DNA from: UBA1081 sp045535305 | Lineage (GTDB): Bacteria; Bacillota; Clostridia; Oscillospirales; Acutalibacteraceae | Direction of reading: 5' to 3' | Length of the DNA: 64,000 nt | Assembly: GCA_045535305.1 (NCBI GenBank) | Contig: JAZSLJ010000073.1 | Location: 194,096 to 258,095 of the forward strand | Notes under the pieces: generated by a model | Told to the model about the DNA's origin: nothing | Database searches by the model: none | What the model saw: the letters and a program-made list of their open reading frames with translations, nothing else | Shown here: piece after piece, positions 36,209-44,822 of the stretch | Numbering within the stretch: the first letter of the stretch is position 1 | Layout: each line of letters begins with the position of its first letter | Program-made: the position numbers and the translations under genes

Positions 36209-36442
36209 ATGCAAAATTACATCAATAATATAATACGTCCTAAGGTTCAGGGAGACGGCGGAGAAATTTTATTTGACTCATTTGACGGTAATACATTAAC
36301 AGTTATTATGAAGGGTGAATGTTCAAAATGTCTTATTCTTGACAGATGTATAAGCTGGATACAATCAAGAATAAATCAAGACCTCGGTAAAAATGTTACT
36401 GTTAATGCAATACGTAAAAAACCGTTTTTTTGGGATACCTAA
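36209..36442 (+). CDS. NifU C-terminal-like domain protein
   Basis: A 77-residue protein resembling the NifU C-terminal Fe-S scaffold domain (Nfu): IRPKVQGDGGEILFDSFDGNTLTVIMKGECSKC. This has the DGG motif and a C-x-x-C (Cys-Ser-Lys-Cys) at the position where Nfu proteins coordinate a bridging cluster. The helix after it is less typical than the usual CPSSTMTLK. It could deliver an Fe-S cluster or be a diverged, non-cluster protein. A GTG at 36194 is in frame, but the GAGGTG there serves the ATG at 36209. It leads a three-gene operon with an alpha-mannosidase and an XRE regulator, an unexpected partner set. Confidence 0.75.
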   Translation: MQNYINNIIRPKVQGDGGEILFDSFDGNTLTVIMKGECSKCLILDRCISWIQSRINQDLGKNVTVNAIRKKPFFWDT

Positions 36443-36456
36443 GGAGATAATTATTA

Positions 36457-39417
36457 ATGGCACACATTCAGGTTGTAAGACGCAGTATGCGTCCGGAAGA
36501 ATATACTGATTTACGTTTTGGTTGGCTTAAAAGATATATTTATGAATCAAAAACAGAAATTCAGACATTTAAAATAAAAGAAGCTACTCAGGTTGCAGAA
36601 ATGCAGTTTGAGTTTTATAATGAAATACCTGTAGAATTAAAAAAAGGTGATATGTATTTTTCGCCCGACGGAACGGCATTCATTGAAGCTGATGCTGTAA
36701 TCCCCGAAGAATATATGGGTAAAGAAATCCGCTTTGTACTGAAAACAGCGGCAGAAATGATTGTCAAAATCAACGGACAATATGCCGGCGGAATTGACCC
36801 TAACAGGGAAAGTATTGTAATCAATCCGTTCATAAACTCTCAGAAAGTTCATATTGAAATTGTAGCGTACAACCGTTCAAAGCCCGATGATGAGCGTAAT
36901 CCCGAATCTTTAGCAGTAAGAGGATGCCGTCAGATTTTTGAAGGCGGTTATTTTGCTGTAGTAAATAATGCAGTTCAATCACTTGTTTATGACATTGAGC
37001 TTCTGCTCAATGTTGCAAAGAGCGACTGCTTTAATGAAGATTATTGTCATTTGATCAATATTGAATTAGATAATGCTCTTAATCTGATAGATTTTGATGA
37101 TGTCAGAACTGAGGATGTTCTGGCTGCAGCTGACTATATAGAAAAACATATTTATTCAGCGCGAGGTTATGCAGGCAGCGGTAAGGTTGCGCTTGTTGCT
37201 CATTCTCATCTTGATATTGCATATTATTGGCGCAGAATTCACGCTGTTCAGAAAAATCTGCGAACAGTACTTATACAAATGCGCCTTATGGACAAATATC
37301 CTGATTTCAGATATGCACACACTCAGGCATATACTTATGAAACAGTTGAAAAATACTATCCCGAAGTTTTTGAAGAACTAAAAGAAAAAATCAAAAACGG
37401 AGCATTCGAGCCTGTTGGTATTATGTATGTTGAACCCGATTGTAATATTCCTTCTGCCGAAAGTCTTATAAGACAATGTTTATACGGCCAAAATTATTAC
37501 AGGGAAAAATTCGGAATAGAAGTTGATACCTGTTGGTTGCCCGATGTTTTCGGTAACAGTTGGATTTTGCCTCAGATATTAAAAAAATCGGGTGTAAAAT
37601 ATTTTGTATCCAATAAAATGTCCACATGGAATGACACAAACAGATTTCCGCATAATAATTTTATATGGAAAGGTATAGACGGGTCGGAGATTTATGCCTG
37701 TGTACCGCCGACACATTTTATTTCTTGGAATATGCCCGATCAGATACAAAACAACTGGGATGCTTTTCAGGATAAAACAACAGATACTGAAACATTGCAG
37801 ATGTTCGGTTACGGCGACGGCGGCAGCGGTGCTACGGAAGAAATGATTGAATTTATGCACCGTTTTGAAAAGCTTCCCGTTATGCCGGAAACACGTCATA
37901 TTACCGCAAAAGAATTTCTTGAAGATAATTTCAACGGTACAAAAAGTCTGCCTGTATGGGACGGTGAATTGTACCTTGAAATGCACAGAGGTACATTCAC
38001 TACCAAATCAGATATAAAAAAATGGAACCGTGAGCTTGAATACAAATTCAGAAATGCTGAAATTGTATCTGTTTTGCGTATGCTTACAGGTAATGAATAT
38101 CCCAAAGAGAATTTAAGTGATTGCTACAAAAAATTACTTATTAATCAATTTCATGATATTTTACCGGGTAGTCATATTACCCCCGTTTGCAGAGATGCAA
38201 TTGCGGATTATGTGGATATAAACAGACAACTTGATGAAATTCTTACACAGAACGGTAATCTGTATTTTAATACTCTTAATCATAAGCGTAAAAGCATCAC
38301 TTTTGTTGAATCGGCAGAAGGTGATGTTGTAAGATTGGGTAAACGTGGATTTTTTGCAATTCCCGATATTGAATCATTATCATCAGGTTATATTGCCAAC
38401 ACCGAACATAAGGATACAAATTGGATAAGCATTTCAGATTCGGTTGAAACGCCTTTTTATTCAATTAAATTTAACGATGACGGAAGTATCAGCAGTCTTT
38501 GTGATAAAAAGACACAGCGCGAGTGGGTTAAAGGTGATTTTAACAAACTTAACTTGTATTATGATTACCCCGGCGTGTATGATGCGTGGGATATTCTGCC
38601 GAATTACAGAAACAGGCAAGAACAAATAATGATTACGACTCCCCTTCATTGTTCATTTATAAACGGTAATATAGCAGAATTTACAACAGTATTATCCACA
38701 CAAAAAAGTGTCTGGAAAATGATTATAAGACTGTTCAGAGATTCAGATACAATAGAGGTTGAAAATGTTGTTGATTGGAATGAAAGCCACCGTCTTGCAA
38801 AGGTTGAATTTGCTCCGAATATTCTTGCCCGTGAAGTAGTTTGTGATACTTCTGCCGGTTTTATTAAGCGTGAAATGAATAAAAATACCACATGGCAACA
38901 GGCAAGATTTGAGGTTTGTCATCACAAATGGTTTGATGTTGCAGAAACGGGTGCAGGACTAGCTGTAATCAATAACGGAAAATACGGTATAGGTGTTGAA
39001 TCTGACAGCGTATCACTCTCGCTTTTGCGTGCCACCGAGCGTCCCGATCCCACATCAGATATTGGACACCATGAGTTTTCATATTTAATTGTTCCGCATG
39101 AAAAAGATTTTGTTGAGGCAGAAATAAACAACATCGCATTTGAATATAATGTTCCGCTTATAAAAGCAGATTATAATTTTAATATGCAATTTGGTGATCT
39201 GTATCTTCAGGCTATGAAACTCTCAGAAGATGGCACAAAGATTATTGTCAGACTTTCTGAGCAAAACGGAAAAAGAGGAATATTGTCGGGTATAGGCGAA
39301 TTTGATGTTGTTGATATGACAGAAAAGTATCTGTACACTACAAGACAATACGGTTATACTCCCTTTGAAATCATAACTATTGCACTTAATGCGTCCGAGC
39401 TTAAAAATAAACTTTAA
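36457..39417 (+). CDS. GH38 alpha-mannosidase
   Basis: A cytosolic 986-residue glycosidase of family GH38, which hydrolyses alpha-linked mannose from oligosaccharides such as N-glycan fragments. A small beta-domain at the N-terminus precedes the catalytic (beta/alpha)7 domain. The zinc ligands lie in AHSHLDIAYYW (about residue 250), the nucleophile aspartate in TCWLPDVFGNS (about 363), and further active-site segments in GYGDGGSGATEEM. The helical middle (NQFHDILPGSHI) and C-terminal beta domains are complete. No signal peptide is present. It lies 14 bp after the NifU-like gene. Confidence 0.95.
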   Translation: MAHIQVVRRSMRPEEYTDLRFGWLKRYIYESKTEIQTFKIKEATQVAEMQFEFYNEIPVELKKGDMYFSPDGTAFIEADAVIPEEYMGKEIRFVLKTAAEMIVKINGQYAGGIDPNRESIVINPFINSQKVHIEIVAYNRSKPDDERNPESLAVRGCRQIFEGGYFAVVNNAVQSLVYDIELLLNVAKSDCFNEDYCHLINIELDNALNLIDFDDVRTEDVLAAADYIEKHIYSARGYAGSGKVALVAHSHLDIAYYWRRIHAVQKNLRTVLIQMRLMDKYPDFRYAHTQAYTYETVEKYYPEVFEELKEKIKNGAFEPVGIMYVEPDCNIPSAESLIRQCLYGQNYYREKFGIEVDTCWLPDVFGNSWILPQILKKSGVKYFVSNKMSTWNDTNRFPHNNFIWKGIDGSEIYACVPPTHFISWNMPDQIQNNWDAFQDKTTDTETLQMFGYGDGGSGATEEMIEFMHRFEKLPVMPETRHITAKEFLEDNFNGTKSLPVWDGELYLEMHRGTFTTKSDIKKWNRELEYKFRNAEIVSVLRMLTGNEYPKENLSDCYKKLLINQFHDILPGSHITPVCRDAIADYVDINRQLDEILTQNGNLYFNTLNHKRKSITFVESAEGDVVRLGKRGFFAIPDIESLSSGYIANTEHKDTNWISISDSVETPFYSIKFNDDGSISSLCDKKTQREWVKGDFNKLNLYYDYPGVYDAWDILPNYRNRQEQIMITTPLHCSFINGNIAEFTTVLSTQKSVWKMIIRLFRDSDTIEVENVVDWNESHRLAKVEFAPNILAREVVCDTSAGFIKREMNKNTTWQQARFEVCHHKWFDVAETGAGLAVINNGKYGIGVESDSVSLSLLRATERPDPTSDIGHHEFSYLIVPHEKDFVEAEINNIAFEYNVPLIKADYNFNMQFGDLYLQAMKLSEDGTKIIVRLSEQNGKRGILSGIGEFDVVDMTEKYLYTTRQYGYTPFEIITIALNASELKNKL

Positions 39418-39437
39418 TTTAGGAGGATAATTAAAAA

Positions 39438-39866
39438 ATGGACGAGTTAACTCAATTAATTAAAAAAAATATCAAACTTAAGTATTCAAGCACAAGAAGG
39501 TTTGCCGAAGAATTAGGCATACCGCAGACTACTATTGTAAGTGCCATTAAAAACGGTGTCGGCGGAACGGCTTTTACAACAGTTTGCAAAATGTGTAAAG
39601 CCCTTGATATAAAGCTTTTTGACGGAATATATCCTGTTGTTATTACAGATTCAACAAGAAATATTCTTGAAAAACTTGCAAAACTTGATGATAAAGGTAT
39701 TCATACCGTTTCAACAGTTCTTGAAATGGAATATATCAGATGTAATGCAGATACTATCTTTAATAAAATAGATGAGTCTGAATTAATGATGAAGGAATAT
39801 ATGCTCAGTAAAGAATTAAGTCCGACAAAAAAAGAAATTGCAGAAATGATAAGATCACTCGATTAA
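39438..39866 (+). CDS. XRE-family helix-turn-helix regulator
   Basis: A 142-residue protein. The N-terminal HTH (TRRFAEELGIPQTTIVSAIKNGVGGTAFTTVCKMCKALDIKLFDG) is a Cro/CI-type domain, and the helical C-terminal part (EMEYIRCNADTIFNKIDESE...PTKKEIAEMIRSLD) has no family I recognise. It follows the mannosidase by 20 bp with AGGAGG and likely regulates that operon, though no operator could be assigned. Confidence 0.85.
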   Translation: MDELTQLIKKNIKLKYSSTRRFAEELGIPQTTIVSAIKNGVGGTAFTTVCKMCKALDIKLFDGIYPVVITDSTRNILEKLAKLDDKGIHTVSTVLEMEYIRCNADTIFNKIDESELMMKEYMLSKELSPTKKEIAEMIRSLD

Positions 39867-39872
39867 ATGCAA

Positions 39873-39905
39873 GAAACCTCCCGCAATCGGGAGGTTTCAT
39901 TATAT
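39873..39905. terminator. Hairpin between convergent genes
   Basis: GAAACCTCCCG-CAAT-CGGGAGGTTTC (39873-39898) is a perfect 11-bp stem. Only weak U-rich tracts flank it on each side, so it probably acts as a shared, moderate terminator. Confidence 0.7.
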
Positions 39906-39915
39906 TAAATTTTAA

Positions 39916-40344
39916 TCAGAATAAATTGGAATCGGATACTACCTGAATTCCTTCTGCCATAAGTGAAGCAGCAGCCACCTTATTGTCGTCCACTCTGAAA
40001 ATCATATAAGCTTGATCAGCATTTTTTACTGACAGGAACGCATATGTATATTCTACAATAACATCTGCATCGGCAAGGATTTTAAGTATTTTTGCAAGAC
40101 TTCCGGGCTTGTCGGAAATTTCAACTGCAAGAACTTCTGTTTCTGTTGTTACATATCCTTCTGCTTTTAATGCATTAACAGCATCAGCATGATTCTCACA
40201 AATAATTCTCAGGATACCGAAATCCTGTGTGTCTGCAATAGAAAGTGCTTTCAGGTTAATGTTGTGCTTTGCAATGTAGTCTGTTACCTCTGCAAGCTTA
40301 CCTGTTTTATTCTCAATGAAAACTGAAATTTGTTTTACACTCAT
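39916..40344 (-). CDS. Tandem ACT-domain protein
   Basis: A 142-residue protein of two ACT domains (SVFIENKTGKLAEVTDYIAKHNINLKALSIAD; VLAVEISDKPGSLAKILKILADADVIVEYTYAF). This small-molecule sensing type in Clostridia is usually encoded beside phenylacetate-CoA ligase and indolepyruvate:ferredoxin oxidoreductase, and probably senses an aromatic amino acid or acid. Of the two starts, the TTG at 40350 is too close to the ribosome binding site (AAGGA); the ATG at 40344 was chosen. It is 22 bp downstream of paaK. Confidence 0.88.
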   Translation of the reverse strand: MSVKQISVFIENKTGKLAEVTDYIAKHNINLKALSIADTQDFGILRIICENHADAVNALKAEGYVTTETEVLAVEISDKPGSLAKILKILADADVIVEYTYAFLSVKNADQAYMIFRVDDNKVAAASLMAEGIQVVSDSNLF

Positions 40345-40365
40345 AATCAATAGTCCTTTCTTAAA

Positions 40366-41673
40366 TCAGTTGTGAAGTTTACGCTTATCAATAACTCTTA
40401 CAGCTTTACCTTCGCTTCTTGTGATTGATTTTGCCGCTACAAGATGAACTACGGGGCGAATACCAAGCATCTGTGTAATTGCCAAAGCAAGTTCTTTTTC
40501 TTTAGCTGAAAGTGCTTTAACTGTATCGGAGAAATCTTCATCCTTAAGCTCAACGTATACATCAAGTGTATCTGTATTGTTTGTTCTGTCAACTTCAATT
40601 CTGTAGTTGGGTGAATATCCTTCATTAAGAAGTACAGTTTCGATTTGTGAGGGGAATACATTTACACCTCTGATAATAAGCATATCATCGCTTCTGCCCA
40701 TGGGCTTTGTCATTTTGATAAGAGTTCTTCCGCAAGAACATTTTTTACGTGAAAGAATACATATATCTCTTGTTCTGTATCTTAAAAGCGGAAATGCCTC
40801 TTTTGAAATGCTTGTGAATACAAGCTCACCTTTTTCACCTACAGGTAAAACTTCGCCTGTTTCGGGATCGATTATTTCGGGAATAAAGTGGTCTTCGTTG
40901 ATGTGCATACCGCTTTGATCGCAACATTCAAATGCAACACCGGGACCGCTTGTTTCGGTAAGACCGTAAATATCATAAGCTTTTATACCGAGGGATTTTT
41001 CAATATCGCGACGCATTTCTTCGGTCCAGGGTTCAGCACCGAAAATACCGGCTTTTAAGTCGATATCGTCAGGAGTGAGACCCATATCTTTGAGAGTTTC
41101 ACCTATATATGCCGCATATGAAGGAGTACAACAGATTATAGTTGAATGAAGATCCTGCATAAACTGAATCTGACGCTCTGTATTGCCTGATGACATAGGA
41201 AGTGTAAGACAGCCTACCTTGTGTGAACCGCCGTTAAGTCCGGGGCCACCTGTAAAAAGACCGTATCCGTATGCAACCTGACATACATCATTTTTTGTGC
41301 CGCCTGCAGCTGTAATTGCTCTTGCACAGCAATCTTCCCAGAGATTAACATCTTCCTGTGTATAGAAAGCAACAACTCTTTTGCCTGTTGTTCCGCTTGT
41401 AGACTGAATTCTTACACATTCACTCAAATCACAACCAAGCAAACCGTAGGGATATGCATCACGTAAATCTGCTTTTGTGAGGAATGGGAGCTTATGTAAA
41501 TCATCAACAGATTTTATATCATCGGGAGTTACCCCGTTTTTATCCATCAAATCTCTGTAATACTTAACGTTTTCATAAACATGCTTAACCTGTTTTACTA
41601 ATCTTTCATTTTGGATAGCCCTCATTTCTTCAAGCGAAGCACACTCAAATTCGGGCTGATAATAGTTTGCCAT
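40366..41673 (-). CDS. paaK: Phenylacetate-CoA ligase
   Basis: It activates phenylacetate or a related aryl acid to its CoA thioester with ATP. The 435-residue ANL-superfamily enzyme shows the P-loop IQSTSGTTGKRVVAFYT, GVTPDDIKSVDDLHKLPFLTKADLR, IYGLTETSGPGVAFEC, PLLRYRTRDICIL and the C-terminal GRSDDMLIIRGVNVFPSQIE with the hinge. A cysteine-rich turn (RKKCSCGR) is typical of PaaK. No oxidoreductase subunits (iorAB) lie nearby. Confidence 0.93.
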   Translation of the reverse strand: MANYYQPEFECASLEEMRAIQNERLVKQVKHVYENVKYYRDLMDKNGVTPDDIKSVDDLHKLPFLTKADLRDAYPYGLLGCDLSECVRIQSTSGTTGKRVVAFYTQEDVNLWEDCCARAITAAGGTKNDVCQVAYGYGLFTGGPGLNGGSHKVGCLTLPMSSGNTERQIQFMQDLHSTIICCTPSYAAYIGETLKDMGLTPDDIDLKAGIFGAEPWTEEMRRDIEKSLGIKAYDIYGLTETSGPGVAFECCDQSGMHINEDHFIPEIIDPETGEVLPVGEKGELVFTSISKEAFPLLRYRTRDICILSRKKCSCGRTLIKMTKPMGRSDDMLIIRGVNVFPSQIETVLLNEGYSPNYRIEVDRTNNTDTLDVYVELKDEDFSDTVKALSAKEKELALAITQMLGIRPVVHLVAAKSITRSEGKAVRVIDKRKLHN

Positions 41674-41759
41674 TTTGATTCTGTCCTTTCGGGATTAAAA
41701 TAATAAAAAAATTATATATCCATTAAATCAAAATGTCAATAAAATTATTGTTATTTTAC

Positions 41760-41787
41760 TTGAAAAATCATTCAGATATGTTATAAT
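41760..41787 (+). promoter_or_regulatory. Promoter of the PAP2 gene
   Basis: TTGAAA (41760-41765), a 16-bp spacer and TATAAT (41782-41787) precede the AGGAGG ribosome binding site and ATG. Confidence 0.7.
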
Positions 41788-41820
41788 TATATCAAATATT
41801 TTACAGGAGGTAGTGATACT

Positions 41821-42492
41821 ATGGTTGAAACTACATTGTCAGCTGTTGCACAGTGGCTTAACACCACTTTTGCTGCATTTGACTATTCAATTTTTGAGTT
41901 TTTCGGTAATATTCTTCATGCTGATTGGCTCACCCCTATTGTAAGTGCATACACTCATCTCGGAGATTCGGAATTCATCATTCCTCTTGCTGTTGTTGGT
42001 GTGATTCTTTGTTGCTTTAAGAAAACAAGAAAAGTTGGTATGACGCTTTTCTTTGCTATCATTATCGGCACTCTTATCACTAATGTTTGTATCAAACCCA
42101 TGGTTGCAAGACCAAGACCGTTCCAATCACTTGTTGATGACGCACAATATTGGAGTTGGTATACCGCAGCAGGTGCTCATGAAGAATCTCTCTTCAAAAG
42201 CTTTCCCAGCGGACACACAACAGGTGCTTTTGAAATTGCAACAGCATTGTTCCTTACGATAAACAACAAGAAAATTAAGTGGATTTTCCCTGTATATGCT
42301 TTGCTTATAGGCTGTTCAAGAATTTATCTTATGGTGCATTACCCCACAGATGTTATCGGTGGTATGATTTGCGGTATTGTTGCAGGTGTGATTGCATTCT
42401 TTATAGTAAAAGGTATTCTTAATCTCCTTGAAAAGACAAAGTTTAGCGATTTTGATCTTTCAGAAATTATTAAAAAGAAAAAATCTGCATAA
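41821..42492 (+). CDS. PAP2-family membrane phosphatase
   Basis: A 223-residue membrane protein of the PAP2 superfamily with about five or six membrane helices. The three catalytic motifs are intact: KPMVARPRP, SFPSGHTTG and CSRIYLMVHYPTDV. It dephosphorylates a lipid (phosphatidate or undecaprenyl diphosphate) on the outer membrane face. The exact substrate is not defined by sequence. The gene is monocistronic with its own promoter. Confidence 0.9.
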   Translation: MVETTLSAVAQWLNTTFAAFDYSIFEFFGNILHADWLTPIVSAYTHLGDSEFIIPLAVVGVILCCFKKTRKVGMTLFFAIIIGTLITNVCIKPMVARPRPFQSLVDDAQYWSWYTAAGAHEESLFKSFPSGHTTGAFEIATALFLTINNKKIKWIFPVYALLIGCSRIYLMVHYPTDVIGGMICGIVAGVIAFFIVKGILNLLEKTKFSDFDLSEIIKKKKSA

Positions 42493-42500
42493 ATTTACAT

Positions 42501-42524
42501 ATCTGCATCGGAAACGGTGCAGAT
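42501..42524 (+). terminator. Hairpin after the PAP2 gene
   Basis: ATCTGCATCG-GAAA-CGGTGCAGAT (one G-U pair) closes with a GNRA-type tetraloop. The following sequence (ATAATATAC) is not U-rich, so termination may be weak. Confidence 0.55.
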
Positions 42525-42535
42525 ATAATATACTA

Positions 42536-42564
42536 TTGATAATTTAATTAATAGATGTTATTAT
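42536..42564 (+). promoter_or_regulatory. Promoter of the beta-helix protein gene
   Basis: TTGATA (42536-42541), a 17-bp spacer and TATTAT (42559-42564) lie 30 bp before the ATG, which has AAAGGAG upstream. Confidence 0.6.
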
Positions 42565-42594
42565 TTTACTATAAACCAATAAAGGAGAATTTGT

Positions 42595-44220
42595 ATGAAA
42601 ACTACAAAGAAAATTTTAAGCATTCTCTTGACTGTTTCTATCCTGTTTTGCTGCATGAGTATGATGTCATTTGCGGCAAGTTCAACAGTCTATTACATTG
42701 ACGCAATAAACGGTGATGATGCTAACAGCGGTCTGAGCGAGGATGATGCTGTAAAAACTGTAAGCGGACTTAAAATTGATGATTATTCCGCCGGCACAAA
42801 ATTCCTCTTTAAGAACGGCGGCAGATATGAAGCAGGTTTTGTTCTTACCGAATGGTGCGGTACAAAGGAAAATCCTATTGTTATTTCATCCTACGGTGAG
42901 GGTGAACAGGCTGTGCTTTATGTTGACGGTAAAGCAGATGTTATGAAGCTTGTTGACTGTTCTTATGTTACAATTTCCGATTTGTCAATCACGGCTCCCA
43001 ACGGTGGCGGCATCTGGATTGATACTGTCAATAAAGAATCTGTTGGTATAACTATTGATAATGTATATTTTTATGATATGCCCAACGGAAAAGTAAACGG
43101 ACGAGCTGATTGCTCGGGCGGTGCTGCTGTTGCAAGAGCCGCTGTTATGGTTAAATCCTTACCCGGAAAATCAAGATTCCCTGTAAATGACCTTACCATT
43201 TCGAATTGTGAAGTTTATGATGTTGCAAACGGTTTTATAATTTGGGGTTCGTGGAATGAGTCAGAATCTCCATGGTGTGAATCCGAGGATGATATCGATC
43301 CCGTATTTAATGAAGGTCTGCTCATTACTGATTGCTATCTTCACGATATGGATGCCGAGGCAATTCTTATCGGTATGTGCGACGGAGCTCTTGTTACAAA
43401 TTGCCGTATGATTGATTGCTGTCAGGGTGAAGGTCTTGATGAAAACGGCGAAATCCAGTTTTTCACCGCAGCTTGCTGGTTCTGGGGCAGTGTTAACAGT
43501 ACTGTTCAGTATTGTGAAATTGCAGGACAAAAGAATGTTGGCGACGGTATGACCGTTGACTTTGACTCTTATTCACATAACTGCACGTATCAGTATATCT
43601 ACTCACATGACAATATGAGATTTATGTGTAACAACCCCAATTACAGCGGTCATCACGGCAACACAGTACGCTACTGTCTTTCTGTTAACGATAACGGTGG
43701 CAGAAGTACAACAGCTGTAGGTTCAGCAGGTGAACACGAATTAAATTTCTATAACAATACAATCATTAATTCTGCTGAATTCCAGCTTAAAAATATGTAT
43801 AATGCGATTGTTGCAAATAATATATTTGTAATGCAGGACGGCGCAACCTTTGCATATGACCTTGATAACATTTCAAGAGGTAACAAAATCGCAAACAACT
43901 GCTATTATAATGTTATGACTCCTCTTATTGATTTTTCATCAATGAATACAGTACCGGGTTTTGCGGGTGAAGACACAGCTGATATAATGAGCTTTGTACT
44001 CTCAAAGGACTCCCCTCTTATCGGTGCAGGCATTGAAATTGACGGTGCTCCTGAGACAGATTTCTACGGTAATAAAATTACAAGTAATAACATCGGTTGC
44101 TACGGCGGTACAGGTATTGATGCTGAATATAAAGCCGAATCAACCATTGAAAGATTTATCAGAATGATTAAAAATATCTTCCAGACAATCATCCATGAGA
44201 TTATGGTAATCTTTGATTGA
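42595..44220 (+). CDS. Secreted right-handed parallel beta-helix protein
   Basis: A 541-residue secreted protein. The signal peptide is MKTTKKILSILLTVSILFCC, ending near MMSFAAS, followed by the sequence YYIDAINGDDANSGLSEDDAVKTV seen at the start of many pectate-lyase-like (PL9/DUF1565-type) proteins. Beta-helix coils follow (VTISDLSITAPNGGGIWID, LTISNCEVYDVANGF, LLITDCYLHDMDAEAILIG, ALVTNCRMIDC, LNFYNNTIINSAEFQL, AIVANNIFV). It probably binds or cleaves polysaccharide; catalytic residues cannot be assigned. The C-terminus ends in a hydrophobic/basic segment (IERFIRMIKNIFQTIIHEIMVIF). Confidence 0.85.
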   Translation: MKTTKKILSILLTVSILFCCMSMMSFAASSTVYYIDAINGDDANSGLSEDDAVKTVSGLKIDDYSAGTKFLFKNGGRYEAGFVLTEWCGTKENPIVISSYGEGEQAVLYVDGKADVMKLVDCSYVTISDLSITAPNGGGIWIDTVNKESVGITIDNVYFYDMPNGKVNGRADCSGGAAVARAAVMVKSLPGKSRFPVNDLTISNCEVYDVANGFIIWGSWNESESPWCESEDDIDPVFNEGLLITDCYLHDMDAEAILIGMCDGALVTNCRMIDCCQGEGLDENGEIQFFTAACWFWGSVNSTVQYCEIAGQKNVGDGMTVDFDSYSHNCTYQYIYSHDNMRFMCNNPNYSGHHGNTVRYCLSVNDNGGRSTTAVGSAGEHELNFYNNTIINSAEFQLKNMYNAIVANNIFVMQDGATFAYDLDNISRGNKIANNCYYNVMTPLIDFSSMNTVPGFAGEDTADIMSFVLSKDSPLIGAGIEIDGAPETDFYGNKITSNNIGCYGGTGIDAEYKAESTIERFIRMIKNIFQTIIHEIMVIFD

Positions 44221-44238
44221 TTATATTTAAACACAATA

Positions 44239-44270
44239 AACCGGTTGGATTTCTCCAACCGGTTACTTTT
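44239..44270. terminator. Terminator of the beta-helix gene / nrdG
   Basis: AACCGGTTGGA-TTTC-TCCAACCGGTT (44239-44264) is followed by ACTTTTTATTATTTTTT on the plus strand. The minus-strand tract is weaker. Confidence 0.85.
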
Positions 44271-44272
44271 TA

Positions 44273-44821
44273 TTATTTTTTCATGTCAATCTGTGAACTT
44301 CTTGTGTTCCAAAGGATAATACTATCTGATTGCAAGGATGCCTGTACATCTATTATACGCTGATTTGACGAGCCTTTGTAAGCAATGCTGACATCTTTCA
44401 GTTCTTCAATAAATTTGCCGTCTACAAGCACGTCAATGCATTTTAACAATTCATCGGTTACTTCGCATCTTGCACGGCTGTCATCAAGTAATTCTTTATC
44501 GAAAAGATAGCCTGTGTAACACCAGATGTTTTTTTGCGGATATTCAGTTTTTATTCTTTTCAGCAACGGAAGAACTGCGCGCTGATTAGTCGGTTCAAAA
44601 GGTTCGCCGCCAAGTAGTGTAAAGCCGCTTATATAAGAACTTTTCAGCAAACTTATTATATAATTTTCAGTTTCTTGTGTATACGGTTTTCCGAAATTGA
44701 AATCCCATGTATCTGCATTGAAACAGCCTTTGCAGCGGTGAGTACAGCCGGAAACAAAAAGTGAAACTCTGACTCCCTCACCGTTTGCAATATCGCATTT
44801 TTTTATTTCACCGTAATTCAT
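44273..44821 (-). CDS. nrdG: Anaerobic ribonucleotide reductase activating protein
   Basis: A radical-SAM enzyme that makes the glycyl radical on NrdD. The Cx3Cx2C cluster motif is CTHRCKGC, preceded by the family start MNYGEIKKCDIANGEGVRVSLFVSG, with WDFNFGKPY and TLLGGEPFEPTNQ following. The reading frame extends upstream into nrdD, but the ATG at 44821 gives the family N-terminus. It lies one base after the nrdD stop (TGATATG), so translation is coupled. The length is 182 residues. It is anaerobic by nature. Confidence 0.93.
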   Translation of the reverse strand: MNYGEIKKCDIANGEGVRVSLFVSGCTHRCKGCFNADTWDFNFGKPYTQETENYIISLLKSSYISGFTLLGGEPFEPTNQRAVLPLLKRIKTEYPQKNIWCYTGYLFDKELLDDSRARCEVTDELLKCIDVLVDGKFIEELKDVSIAYKGSSNQRIIDVQASLQSDSIILWNTRSSQIDMKK

Positions 44822-44822
44822 A

